Below, in pieces: positions 52,766-59,824 of a stretch of 64,000 nt of DNA. A model generated the notes under the pieces. That model saw nothing but the letters and a program-made list of their open reading frames with translations, was not told the origin of the DNA and searched no databases. Location: positions 1 through 64,000 of the forward strand of contig SUWG01000012.1 of the NCBI GenBank assembly GCA_015061625.1, read 5' to 3'. The translations under genes were made by a program, and so were the position numbers. Position 1 is the first letter of the stretch, and each line of letters begins with the position of its first letter. The stretch comes from Lentisphaerota bacterium (GTDB lineage Bacteria > Verrucomicrobiota > Lentisphaeria > Victivallales > Victivallaceae).

Positions 52766-53422
52766 TTACTCGATATGATAAAGGTCATTTTGCAATATAT
52801 GCACAAGATCAGCAGAATTTTTTACATTATAGTCAGTTACAATTGCACTGGTCCCGACATCTCGCGGCTGATGGACGTCAGAACCGGCGATGCCATGTAA
52901 GCCGTGGTACTTAGCCCACGATTTGGCAATTTCATTACGGCTGTCATGCCGTGGATGTGTATTTTGTATCTCGATACCAAAAAGATACTCTGGATTGACA
53001 ACCGTCATCTGATTACGAAACGGATGAGCCTGATAAAGAAGCATATTATTGTTCCGGGCAAACACACTGAATTTTCTTATGCCCATCGCAAAAATTTCTT
53101 GATAATTTCTGCATTGATCGGCAGTCATGCCAAATACCAGATAATCGTTATCGTTTTCATAAAAGCGCAATTCATAAGCTCCCAGCACCAGTAATCCATG
53201 CTCTTTGCCAAGTTCATAAGCTTCTGTAATATGGTCGTGGAAAGTCTTGTGAAATTCACTACAACCCTTGGCTGCGAGATAATTTTCAGTTATGGTATTA
53301 AAGTGATTTGCAATAACAACAGCATCATAACCGGCCTGTTTGTACAGTTCAATGAGTTTTTGGCATGGCAACTCACTGCACGAGGATATTTCTGAAGTAT
53401 GTGTATGAAGTTCAATTTTCAT
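52766..53422 (-). CDS. PHP domain phosphoesterase
   Basis: A 218-residue single-domain PHP protein. Metal ligands: KIELHTHTSEISSCSEL at the N-terminus, VIANHFNTITE, LYQAHPFRNQ and IAGSDVHQPRDVG. A trinuclear metal phosphoesterase of the histidinol-phosphatase/PolX-PHP kind. It overlaps the upstream GH36-like gene by ATGA, so the two are co-translated. A second PHP domain is encoded at the end of the same operon (41812-43281), which argues for a phosphorylated intermediate in this pathway. Confidence 0.88.
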   Translation of the reverse strand: MKIELHTHTSEISSCSELPCQKLIELYKQAGYDAVVIANHFNTITENYLAAKGCSEFHKTFHDHITEAYELGKEHGLLVLGAYELRFYENDNDYLVFGMTADQCRNYQEIFAMGIRKFSVFARNNNMLLYQAHPFRNQMTVVNPEYLFGIEIQNTHPRHDSRNEIAKSWAKYHGLHGIAGSDVHQPRDVGTSAIVTDYNVKNSADLVHILQNDLYHIE

Positions 53423-55065
53423 AACCTGTCGCTCCTTTGATTGATCAATATCTCCCCTCTACCGCCGGGTGGAATTATCCCATTATGATGAATTATTCCT
53501 TCTGCATCAAAAGTTTTGCCTTCAAAACATATATTATCAGGACTCATATTCAAAACAATCACATTGCCGGAACAACTCTCCAAAATCCGTTGGAATGCTG
53601 TAGCATCACTCAAAATAATTATAGTTTCATCATCTTTGCAGCATGATACTGTGACTGGAAAACCATTTCGTAAATCGAAATTCCAGTGCCCATGATTTAA
53701 GGTAGATTGATGCTTTTTGTAAAAAGACAAATAGTTGCGAATTACATTTTTGTGCTTTAGAGAAATGGATGTCAACTCCATTGACAACATTGGAACACCG
53801 ACCAGAGAGGCGATCATATGACGCCCCACGGCTTCCTCGGACTCCTGATTGTTAAAATAAACCGGATCAGCATGAATCGGGATATTATCACCGAGGATCA
53901 GGCGCAACTGTACACAACGGCTGAAATTTTCCATATAGTCAAAAGGTACATCTCCTGCCCGGAATGCAGTTGCGATCCCCACATTGACAAAAGTTGCATA
54001 TCGCTGTCTGAATTCGATCAATACATCTGGCTTGATTTCTCTCATTTTACCGACAAGATATTCCAGATAATTTTTGACTTTACGGCAACGCGGTCGTTCC
54101 GTATCTGGAGAAACACTGTCAATAAAATCTATTTTCAAACCATCAAGTCCCATTGTGCGGAAAATAGTCAATATGGATTGGGCGGTTATTGAATTGATAT
54201 TTTCATCTGCCGGATCATAAATCCGAAACCCTTCTCGTAGCAAACCAGTCAGGAATTCTGAAATATGATTATTCAAAATGCTTCGCCGTCCGACAAAAAA
54301 CGGTGCGACCCAGAACATATAATTCAATCCCAATTTTTGAGCATATTGTACTACACTTTTCAGATTAGGCAACTTACACTCTGAATATTTCCAATCACCA
54401 ATATCGCGATACCAATCTGGCAATGTTTCAGGAGTTACCCGTTTGGCTTCATCATAACACCATCCATCATCAACAATAAAAGTACCGAATCCAAGTTTTA
54501 CAGCTTCTTCAGCATGAGTATTCAGATAAGTTTCTGTAAGTGACGCATGAACAGCATACCAGGTGCAATAAACAGGGTCCCAGGCACCAATCGGAAAAAC
54601 CGGAACTTCTGGAAGAATTTTACTCCTATATTCCTGCAGGACATCTACTATTGATCTATCGGAAGATTCAAAGAAAATTTCGAACGGAACTGTTTCCGGA
54701 TCAATGGCAATATCAAATGTGATTTCAAAACAGCATTGTTCCTGATTCATTTTGCATGACCAATGGGAGTCATCAATGCCATTGGTCAAACCTACCGCAT
54801 AACGAACCCGATATTTCTGATCCAGAAAAAGCAGCAGAGGAAAAGAAAAAGAAACTCCACATGGAGATTCCAGAGACCACGGCAGTTTCATGCGTGGAAC
54901 AGAATATTCTCCGGCCTGCCAGAGTGCAGTGACATTTATAATCGGAATGCAGGTCTTTATTGTAAGTTTGCCACAACTTTGTGCCAGAATCTCAGAGGTT
55001 ATTTTTCTATCTGCCACCTCGAGTATGTTTCCTTCTGCATTTGTGAGCAAAAACGATATTTCCAT
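53419..55065 (-). CDS. Alpha-galactosidase-like enzyme (GH36/clan D)
   Basis: A 548-residue glycoside hydrolase. The TIM barrel begins FPIGAWDPVYCTWYAVH, with GFGTFIVDDGWCYDEA (the substrate-binding Asp pair) and MGLDGLKIDFIDSV, whose Asp is the expected nucleophile. The N-terminal 170 residues form a shortened beta-sandwich, so it is smaller than classical GH36 (about 700). No signal peptide. It is the first gene after the operator-controlled promoter at 55189-55217. GGGGGA lies before the ATG at 55065. Confidence 0.8.
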   Translation of the reverse strand: MEISFLLTNAEGNILEVADRKITSEILAQSCGKLTIKTCIPIINVTALWQAGEYSVPRMKLPWSLESPCGVSFSFPLLLFLDQKYRVRYAVGLTNGIDDSHWSCKMNQEQCCFEITFDIAIDPETVPFEIFFESSDRSIVDVLQEYRSKILPEVPVFPIGAWDPVYCTWYAVHASLTETYLNTHAEEAVKLGFGTFIVDDGWCYDEAKRVTPETLPDWYRDIGDWKYSECKLPNLKSVVQYAQKLGLNYMFWVAPFFVGRRSILNNHISEFLTGLLREGFRIYDPADENINSITAQSILTIFRTMGLDGLKIDFIDSVSPDTERPRCRKVKNYLEYLVGKMREIKPDVLIEFRQRYATFVNVGIATAFRAGDVPFDYMENFSRCVQLRLILGDNIPIHADPVYFNNQESEEAVGRHMIASLVGVPMLSMELTSISLKHKNVIRNYLSFYKKHQSTLNHGHWNFDLRNGFPVTVSCCKDDETIIILSDATAFQRILESCSGNVIVLNMSPDNICFEGKTFDAEGIIHHNGIIPPGGRGEILINQRSDRL

Positions 55066-55166
55066 TACATCCCCCATTTTTAGAAAAAATTTTCGGTTAT
55101 CTCAACTCTTTTTTACGGCATTTTATAACAAAAATTATTTTGACACAACTATCAGATATCAAATGG

Positions 55167-55178
55167 TGAAACGTTTCA
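55167..55178. promoter_or_regulatory. LacI-type operator of the glycan operon
   Basis: Perfect palindrome TGAAACGTTTCA with the central CG step typical of LacI-family sites. It starts 10 bp downstream of the -10 box, so a bound repressor would cover the transcription start. The lacI-type gene at 55293-56330 is immediately upstream. Confidence 0.8.
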
Positions 55179-55188
55179 GCAAAGAAAG

Positions 55189-55217
55189 AATATACACCAT
55201 AGATATAAGAAATGCAA
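55189..55217 (-). promoter_or_regulatory. Promoter of the glycan operon
   Basis: On the minus strand TTGCAT (55212-55217), 17 bp, TATATT (55189-55194). It drives the minus-strand run from 55065 to at least 41812. Confidence 0.75.
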
Positions 55218-55292
55218 ATGGATTTATGATAAAATCAAAGAAAAAAATTCAGGAGACAATTCTGAATGCCAAATCGCGCTCTTAGAGAAAAC

Positions 55293-56330
55293 TCAAAGGT
55301 TGATTTTTACGGAATGCCAATCGATTTCCGGCTCTGCAGTTGCAGCACAACCGCAACTGTGACCGATATGTAATTTCCCCTGCAATTGAATAGGTTCCGG
55401 CAAACGTGTCATAGTTTGCTTTTCAATCTTGTTGATCATTGCATCGGCAAGAGATTCAGCAAGTAATTCAACCGGCTGAACCACTGTCGTTAACGGGATT
55501 TGCAGAGAATCAACCAATGCAACACCATCGAATCCAGTAATTGCAATATCTTCCGGAATATTGTATCCGCGCCATTGAAGCCAAGTCATTAGCCTGACAG
55601 CATAAAAATCGTTACTACAACAAATCGCAGTCAATCTCCCTTCACATATTCCACGCTCGATCTCATTTTGCCAATCAGGAGTCGGACAAACTTTGATCAG
55701 CCAGCTCGGATCCGGCTCGATTCCAAATTCTTTCAATGCTTTGCGATATCCCTGCAATTTATCTTCATTGCATTTGTCATCCGGCAAAAGATAACCAATT
55801 CGGCGGTGTCCGTGATTCAAAAGATGTTTGGCTGTTTGGTAAGCACATTGCTCCAAATCAATTCTGACATCCCAATCGCCTCCACCGAAAACAGTCAGAG
55901 GAACCGGACACTTGCAGCGGGGAAAAGATCTTTGTTGGTCAAAATAAGCAATGATAACACCGTCAACTCTGCGAGAAATGAAATCGTTGACAGCCTCCTG
56001 TTCCTGTTCATTGGAATTACTGTCATTATCCCAAATTCTGTAATAAGTCTGATAACCACGTTTTCTCAATTCCCGACACACCAACTGCATCAATTCAGAA
56101 AAGATTACCACTGAACGCTGGCATTCCAAAATTCCGATGGTTTTTGATGCACCACCTTGCAGCATGCGACCTACCATGTTGACCTGGTATCCCAATTTCG
56201 CGGCGGTTTGTAAAATATGCTCTTGGGTAGCCTTGGAAATTCGATTCATCCGCTTGCCGCTTAACACATAAGAAACTGTACTAACGCCAACTCCGGCAGC
56301 ATTAGCAACATCTTTCAAGGTACAAGCCAT
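55293..56330 (-). CDS. LacI-family transcriptional regulator
   Basis: A 345-residue repressor. The N-terminal HTH (TLKDVANAAGVGVSTVSYVL) and hinge helix are canonical. The periplasmic-binding-protein-like effector domain follows (SKTIGILECQRSVVIFSELM, RRVDGVIIAYF, IAITGFDGVALVDSLQIPLT). The C-terminal tail has HSCGC, a metal-like cluster found in several LacI relatives. It precedes the glycan operon on the same strand and almost certainly acts on the operator at 55167. RBS AAGGAAA. Confidence 0.95.
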   Translation of the reverse strand: MACTLKDVANAAGVGVSTVSYVLSGKRMNRISKATQEHILQTAAKLGYQVNMVGRMLQGGASKTIGILECQRSVVIFSELMQLVCRELRKRGYQTYYRIWDNDSNSNEQEQEAVNDFISRRVDGVIIAYFDQQRSFPRCKCPVPLTVFGGGDWDVRIDLEQCAYQTAKHLLNHGHRRIGYLLPDDKCNEDKLQGYRKALKEFGIEPDPSWLIKVCPTPDWQNEIERGICEGRLTAICCSNDFYAVRLMTWLQWRGYNIPEDIAITGFDGVALVDSLQIPLTTVVQPVELLAESLADAMINKIEKQTMTRLPEPIQLQGKLHIGHSCGCAATAEPEIDWHSVKINL

Positions 56331-56411
56331 TATTCTTTTTCCTTATCGAAAATTTTTCCCAAGCGATCTCGATGGTCAATAAAAATATTTTCTCAAAACT
56401 AATATTTTTAG

Positions 56412-56439
56412 AATATATCACGAAAAAAGCAAAATACAA
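56412..56439 (-). promoter_or_regulatory. Promoter of the lacI-type gene
   Basis: On the minus strand TTGTAT (56434-56439), 16 bp, TATATT (56412-56417). The leader to 56330 is about 75 bases. Confidence 0.5.
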
Positions 56440-56477
56440 GTGATGTTTGTATTGTTAACAAAATTTTATGTCCCCTT

Positions 56478-56551
56478 GCCTTACTCCGCCACATTTTGGC
56501 GGAGTAAGGCTTGATTTTTGGCGGAGTAAGGCTTGATTTTTGGCGGAGTAA
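56478..56551. promoter_or_regulatory. Operator-like array before the Fic fragment
   Basis: A perfect 14-bp inverted repeat (GCCTTACTCCGCCA / TGGCGGAGTAAGGC, 56478-56510) followed by direct repeats of TTTTGGCGGAGTAA starting at 56494, 56516 and 56538, exactly 22 bp (two helical turns) apart. The last copy lies inside the promoter spacer. Looks like cooperative repressor binding. Confidence 0.7.
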
Positions 56552-56561
56552 ATGCTATATT
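56533..56561 (+). promoter_or_regulatory. Promoter of the Fic fragment
   Basis: TTGATT (56533-56538), 17 bp, TATATT (56556-56561), embedded in the operator array. Confidence 0.65.
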
Positions 56562-56585
56562 AGTTGCTGCAAGGAGAAAGTGACG

Positions 56586-56858
56586 ATGGATTATCAACCG
56601 AATTTTACCGTTTCAGCGAAAGCGATTTCAATGGTCGCAGAAATTTCAGCATTGATCGAGCGCTACACCATTACGCAGGAAGCCGCCGAATCTTTGAAAC
56701 TGCGCCGTGCCAACAAGATCAAAACGATTCAGTCTTCGCTGGCAATCGAGGGTAATACCCTTTCGGTAAAACAGGTGACAGATATTCTGGATGGCAAGCG
56801 GGTGATTGCTCCGCTGCGGGAAATTCAGGAAGTCAAAAACGCTATCATGTATATATAA
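56586..56858 (+). pseudogene. Fic family protein, N-terminal fragment
   Basis: A 90-residue frame starting with a good RBS (AAGGAG). It matches the N-terminal helical region of Fic/DOC proteins: KLRRANKIKTIQSSLAIEGN, then LSVKQVTDILDGKRVIAPLREIQEVKNAI. In full-length Fic proteins the catalytic HPFxxGNGR domain follows after about 100 more residues; here the frame stops after MYI and no remnant of the catalytic part is seen. Truncation by deletion or by arrival of the adjacent AT-rich cassette is likely. An autoregulatory role of the short product cannot be excluded. Confidence 0.75.
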
Positions 56859-56966
56859 AACATTATGTTAAGCGCATTTGCAAAATTAGCTGTGTCAAAT
56901 TCTATATTATGTAAAATAACAAAAGTTTAGCATTGTTGTTTTTTGGATCTCTATATGCAAAAGTAA

Positions 56967-57653
56967 TCATATTTTGCTTAAAAGTCTGTTAGCTATTATT
57001 CTGCTTTTACTCCAATGAGCTTCTATTGCTTGATGGAAGGTCGCTCGGACTAGTTTAGCTCGCTCAATCAACCAAAACTGATTGTCTACTCGCAAATATA
57101 TGCCTTCTGCTAAATCGCTTCCAAATTTAGAGGTAAAACTCAAATTTAATAAATCAACATATGTAAAAAATCCTTCCTTAATAAAAGGAACTGTTGAAAT
57201 ATCATTCTCTTCTAATAATGCATTTCTTCGTCTAACTGAATAAAATTTCTTTTCTGCCTTATCAAATATATCAAATGCAACAAACCAATCAGGTAAACAA
57301 TCGTAGCCAATAGAATGCTTTGCATAACACCATTCTCCAAAAAGAATCAAGTGATCTCCAAGCATGTCAAATAAACAATCCTGTTTTATTTCAAGCCAAG
57401 TTTGTAATTTTTTCCATTGGCCAGAATATGGCTTTGTCAAAATACTACCACGGTTCTGAACAATAATATTGCCTTGTTTGTCAAATGAAATTCCTAAATT
57501 GGCACCATCAATTTTTTCTTCAATGATTATTTTCTTTGATAAGAAAAGTTCACGTTCTTGAAGCGACAAACATTTATCAGAACGAATATCCTGACTTTCT
57601 GAAATTCCAAGATGAGGCGTTGATGGAAATTTTACAAATTCAGATGCATTCAT
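56967..57653 (-). CDS. RNA ligase (Rnl2-like nucleotidyltransferase)
   Basis: A 228-residue ATP-dependent RNA ligase-fold protein. All nucleotidyltransferase motifs are present: motif I EEKIDGANLG (Lys47 to be adenylylated), motif Ia NRGS, motif III ILFGEWCY (105-110), motif IIIa WFVAFDIF, motif IV EGIYLRV (183-189) and motif V ERAKLVR. The N-terminal KFPSTPHLG is typical of the RNA_ligase family (PF09414). It has no separate C-terminal domain. It overlaps the preceding PIN-like gene by 14 bases; ATG at 57653 or GTG at 57656 follow a distant GGAG. The longer frame to 57779 lies over the PIN gene and is not supported. Proposed role: resealing RNA cut by the neighbouring nuclease. Confidence 0.85.
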   Translation of the reverse strand: MNASEFVKFPSTPHLGISESQDIRSDKCLSLQERELFLSKKIIIEEKIDGANLGISFDKQGNIIVQNRGSILTKPYSGQWKKLQTWLEIKQDCLFDMLGDHLILFGEWCYAKHSIGYDCLPDWFVAFDIFDKAEKKFYSVRRRNALLEENDISTVPFIKEGFFTYVDLLNLSFTSKFGSDLAEGIYLRVDNQFWLIERAKLVRATFHQAIEAHWSKSRIIANRLLSKI

Positions 57654-58197
57654 CACAGTTTTTGTCTCCACACCTATTTTTCTTGCGACAGCCTTTTTCG
57701 GCAATAGCTTCATCAACGAATAATACATCAATAGAATGTTTTTTAAGTATTTTAGACCATTTCCACCATTTGCTATCACTTGCCTCTACGATTGCTGTAG
57801 GTGGAGAACTTGTATTTGACAGTGCAATGAACTTCATATCTGATTTATCAAATTCAGATAAATTTTCATCTTTAGGGAAATTGACATAGTCATCATTATT
57901 CTTAACAACATCAACTCTTTTTATAAGGCTAGACGAAAATTGATTGTCAAATACCCATTTGAAAAAACGGTCTCCCAAGCCCGGGGCTCCAGAAAAATTA
58001 AGATTTTTTTGGTATTCTAAGATAATTTCTCCTGAAGAATCAATGACAAGAATTCCGTTGTCTGTTACATGATTAATTATGCCAACACATAACTCCCAGC
58101 AATGCAATTCGTCATCAGAAACATCTGCGACATTCTTGTTTGAAATAATTGGGATATTTGTGTCTAAAATAACTTCGTTGGGTAATTTCATGATCAT
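57640..58197 (-). CDS. PIN-like domain nuclease with Cys-rich tail
   Basis: A 185-residue protein that begins like a PIN nuclease (NEVILDTNIPIIS, Asp12), with further acidic candidates Glu57/Glu61 (GEIILEY), Asp117/Asp120 (EFDKSDMKFIALS) and Asp141 (EASDSKWW). The order fits the PIN-fold active site of four acidic residues. The C-terminus has C-x5-C-x4-C-x2-C (170-184), a possible zinc-binding tail. Its ATG overlaps the ATPase stop (ATGA). Assignment is from motifs by eye, so moderate. It is the presumed RNase effector of the cassette. Confidence 0.6.
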   Translation of the reverse strand: MIMKLPNEVILDTNIPIISNKNVADVSDDELHCWELCVGIINHVTDNGILVIDSSGEIILEYQKNLNFSGAPGLGDRFFKWVFDNQFSSSLIKRVDVVKNNDDYVNFPKDENLSEFDKSDMKFIALSNTSSPPTAIVEASDSKWWKWSKILKKHSIDVLFVDEAIAEKGCRKKNRCGDKNCDECI

Positions 58198-59597
58198 TTA
58201 TCACCCTTTTGTGAAGTTTTTATTTGTAATTTCCTTTTTTTTATTGCAGCAGCCATTTGTGAGGAAATATCACCCATCTCATCACCAAAAAAATCTTTGG
58301 GCCAATTTTGAATATTTCCAAACAAATCAATGTTTAAATTTTTAAGAGATACAGGATGCTTTGTCGTATTTACAAAATATGCAGAAATTTTATCATTCAA
58401 TTCATCGGAAGCATCTTCTGCTATTCGCCGCATCAACCTTCGCAAAAAATGTTCTGAATGGGTTTCAATAAGAAGTTGTATATTCCTTTTTTGCCCATTT
58501 TCTTTGGCATTAATGGCATCAATCATGATATCTGCCAATTCAGCTTGCGCCTTAGGGTGCAAATGCAATTCCGGTTGCTCTATAATGATAACAGAATTCT
58601 GCGGAACATAAAAAAGTTCAGTAATTACCGGTAAAATTTGAGATATCCCAAAACCGACATCAGGAAGATTTACCAATTCGCCTGTACCATTCGTCGCAAT
58701 TTTAACTTCATATTGCTGATGTGCTTCTGATATAGAATTAACCTCAAACTTGTTAATTAGTCCCATTCGTTGCAGAGCTTCTGCAATAACAAGCTGTAAA
58801 GGCTTTGAAGTCCTAGGGTGGTCAGGCAGTATATATTTTCTAGAACTTCCTGCTAAAAGTGCAGCGATCGTGTCTTTCCCCGCCTTCCCGACTTCTTCCG
58901 GTTTATAGCCGGACCATGAATAAAGGTAAGAAGGTGCCTGTCGGATCGGTCCCAAATAAAAGAAACTTGAGAATAGCCGCTCCTGTTGTAAATTTATATC
59001 CGTGAGGAAATCAACATTTTGATAGTAATTCAACAAATCCTGTGGAATGCCATAGAAATGGAGTGCTGCATCCGTTTTCCATACCCGCCCTTTAAATCGC
59101 TTAAAGCGACAATTTTCCCCATCTACGAGATCATAACCATAATTCTTGGGGGCCTCGCTCAATTGAAGTGCGAAAGAGATTTTCTGGTTATCCTCCGAAA
59201 ATAACTGATAGGAAAATTTTTTCAAAATGGGGTTATCCTTACCGTCAGATCCTAAACTACAATGAAATTCAATTTCTTTTATGTTTTTTTCTTCTTGAAA
59301 AAGTTGCAATTTTTCAGCAGGGCTCCAAGAATATTCAAATATCAATTCGTTTTGAGAATCATGCATATATGTTATGTTCTTAAAACTTCCCAAATTGACA
59401 ACAGATTCTTCATCCCCTGTATGAAGCGTTCTTTTGCGGTCTGTCGATTCTGCAGTTTGCTTTAGCATCATCAAAAATTGTCCAATACTTGATTTTCCAG
59501 AACTGTTGGCTCCAAAAAACAGTGTTATTGGAGAAAGTTTTATTTCCCCTGTATCCTTCCAGCCTTTGAAGTTTTGTATTCTCAAGGTTTTTAACAT
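58194..59597 (-). CDS. AAA ATPase with DUF3696 C-terminus (AAA15-like)
   Basis: A 467-residue ABC/SMC-like ATPase. Walker A is FFGANSSGKSSIGQFLMML (29-36 for the loop), the signature-like segment is LPDVGFGISQILPVITEL, Walker B is VIIIEQPELHLHPKAQAELA and the H-switch is LLIETHSEHFLRRLMRRI. The C-terminal LFGNIQNWPKDFFGDEMGDI is the DUF3696 signature. Related ATPases act as sensors in defence systems such as PARIS (AriA). RBS GAGGAG precedes the ATG. It is the first gene of the three-gene operon; its promoter is at 59636-59664. Confidence 0.9.
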   Translation of the reverse strand: MLKTLRIQNFKGWKDTGEIKLSPITLFFGANSSGKSSIGQFLMMLKQTAESTDRKRTLHTGDEESVVNLGSFKNITYMHDSQNELIFEYSWSPAEKLQLFQEEKNIKEIEFHCSLGSDGKDNPILKKFSYQLFSEDNQKISFALQLSEAPKNYGYDLVDGENCRFKRFKGRVWKTDAALHFYGIPQDLLNYYQNVDFLTDINLQQERLFSSFFYLGPIRQAPSYLYSWSGYKPEEVGKAGKDTIAALLAGSSRKYILPDHPRTSKPLQLVIAEALQRMGLINKFEVNSISEAHQQYEVKIATNGTGELVNLPDVGFGISQILPVITELFYVPQNSVIIIEQPELHLHPKAQAELADIMIDAINAKENGQKRNIQLLIETHSEHFLRRLMRRIAEDASDELNDKISAYFVNTTKHPVSLKNLNIDLFGNIQNWPKDFFGDEMGDISSQMAAAIKKRKLQIKTSQKGDK

Positions 59598-59635
59598 GAC
59601 ATCTCCTCATAAATCTATATTTAATCGTACAGTGG

Positions 59636-59664
59636 AATATAGCATAAAAACAGAACAAATGCAA
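59636..59664 (-). promoter_or_regulatory. Promoter of the ATPase-PIN-ligase cassette
   Basis: On the minus strand TTGCAT (59659-59664), 17 bp, TATATT (59636-59641), the same architecture as the chromosomal promoters. Confidence 0.65.
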
Positions 59665-59720
59665 ATAAAAAACACATCTAGGCAAACTTTTTTCTTGGCA
59701 TTCAAAAAATTTGAGTTATA

Positions 59721-59790
59721 TATCACTATAGTGAGATAAGCTCACGATCAATATAAGCCTCGCCGGTTCTTCGGAATCGGCGGGGCTTTT
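59721..59790 (+). terminator. Palindromes and terminator before the clamp-like gene
   Basis: TCACTATAGTGA (59723-59734) is a perfect palindrome, followed by GTGAG...CTCAC. Then AGCCTCGCCG / CGGCGGGGCT (59756-59787) forms a GC-rich stem ending in TTTTTG, a plus-strand terminator 35 bases before the next gene. It may insulate the module from upstream transcription or act as an attenuator. Confidence 0.55.
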
Positions 59791-59824
59791 TGTCTTTAAA
59801 CTCTAAACTTAAAAGGAGGTTTAT

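Noticed and set aside
56478-56551. Regular 22-bp repeats as a mini CRISPR array
   Set aside because: Repeats are contiguous apart from an 8-base linker that is also repeated, spacers are identical, and they overlap a promoter. An operator array explains them better, and no cas genes are present (the Cas4-like nuclease is in a phage-type module).
56870-56905. TTGCAA and TATATT as a plus-strand promoter after the Fic fragment
   Set aside because: The spacer is 19 bp and no plus-strand gene follows; only the end of the RNA ligase gene on the other strand lies downstream.
57654-57779. N-terminal extension of the RNA ligase (42 extra residues)
   Set aside because: It overlaps the PIN-like gene in another frame, lacks an RBS, and the RNA ligase family homology begins at the Met encoded at 57653.
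59723-59736. CACTATAG as a T7-like phage promoter
   Set aside because: Only the core of the T7 sequence is present and it is explained by the perfect palindrome TCACTATAGTGA; no phage RNA polymerase gene is seen.
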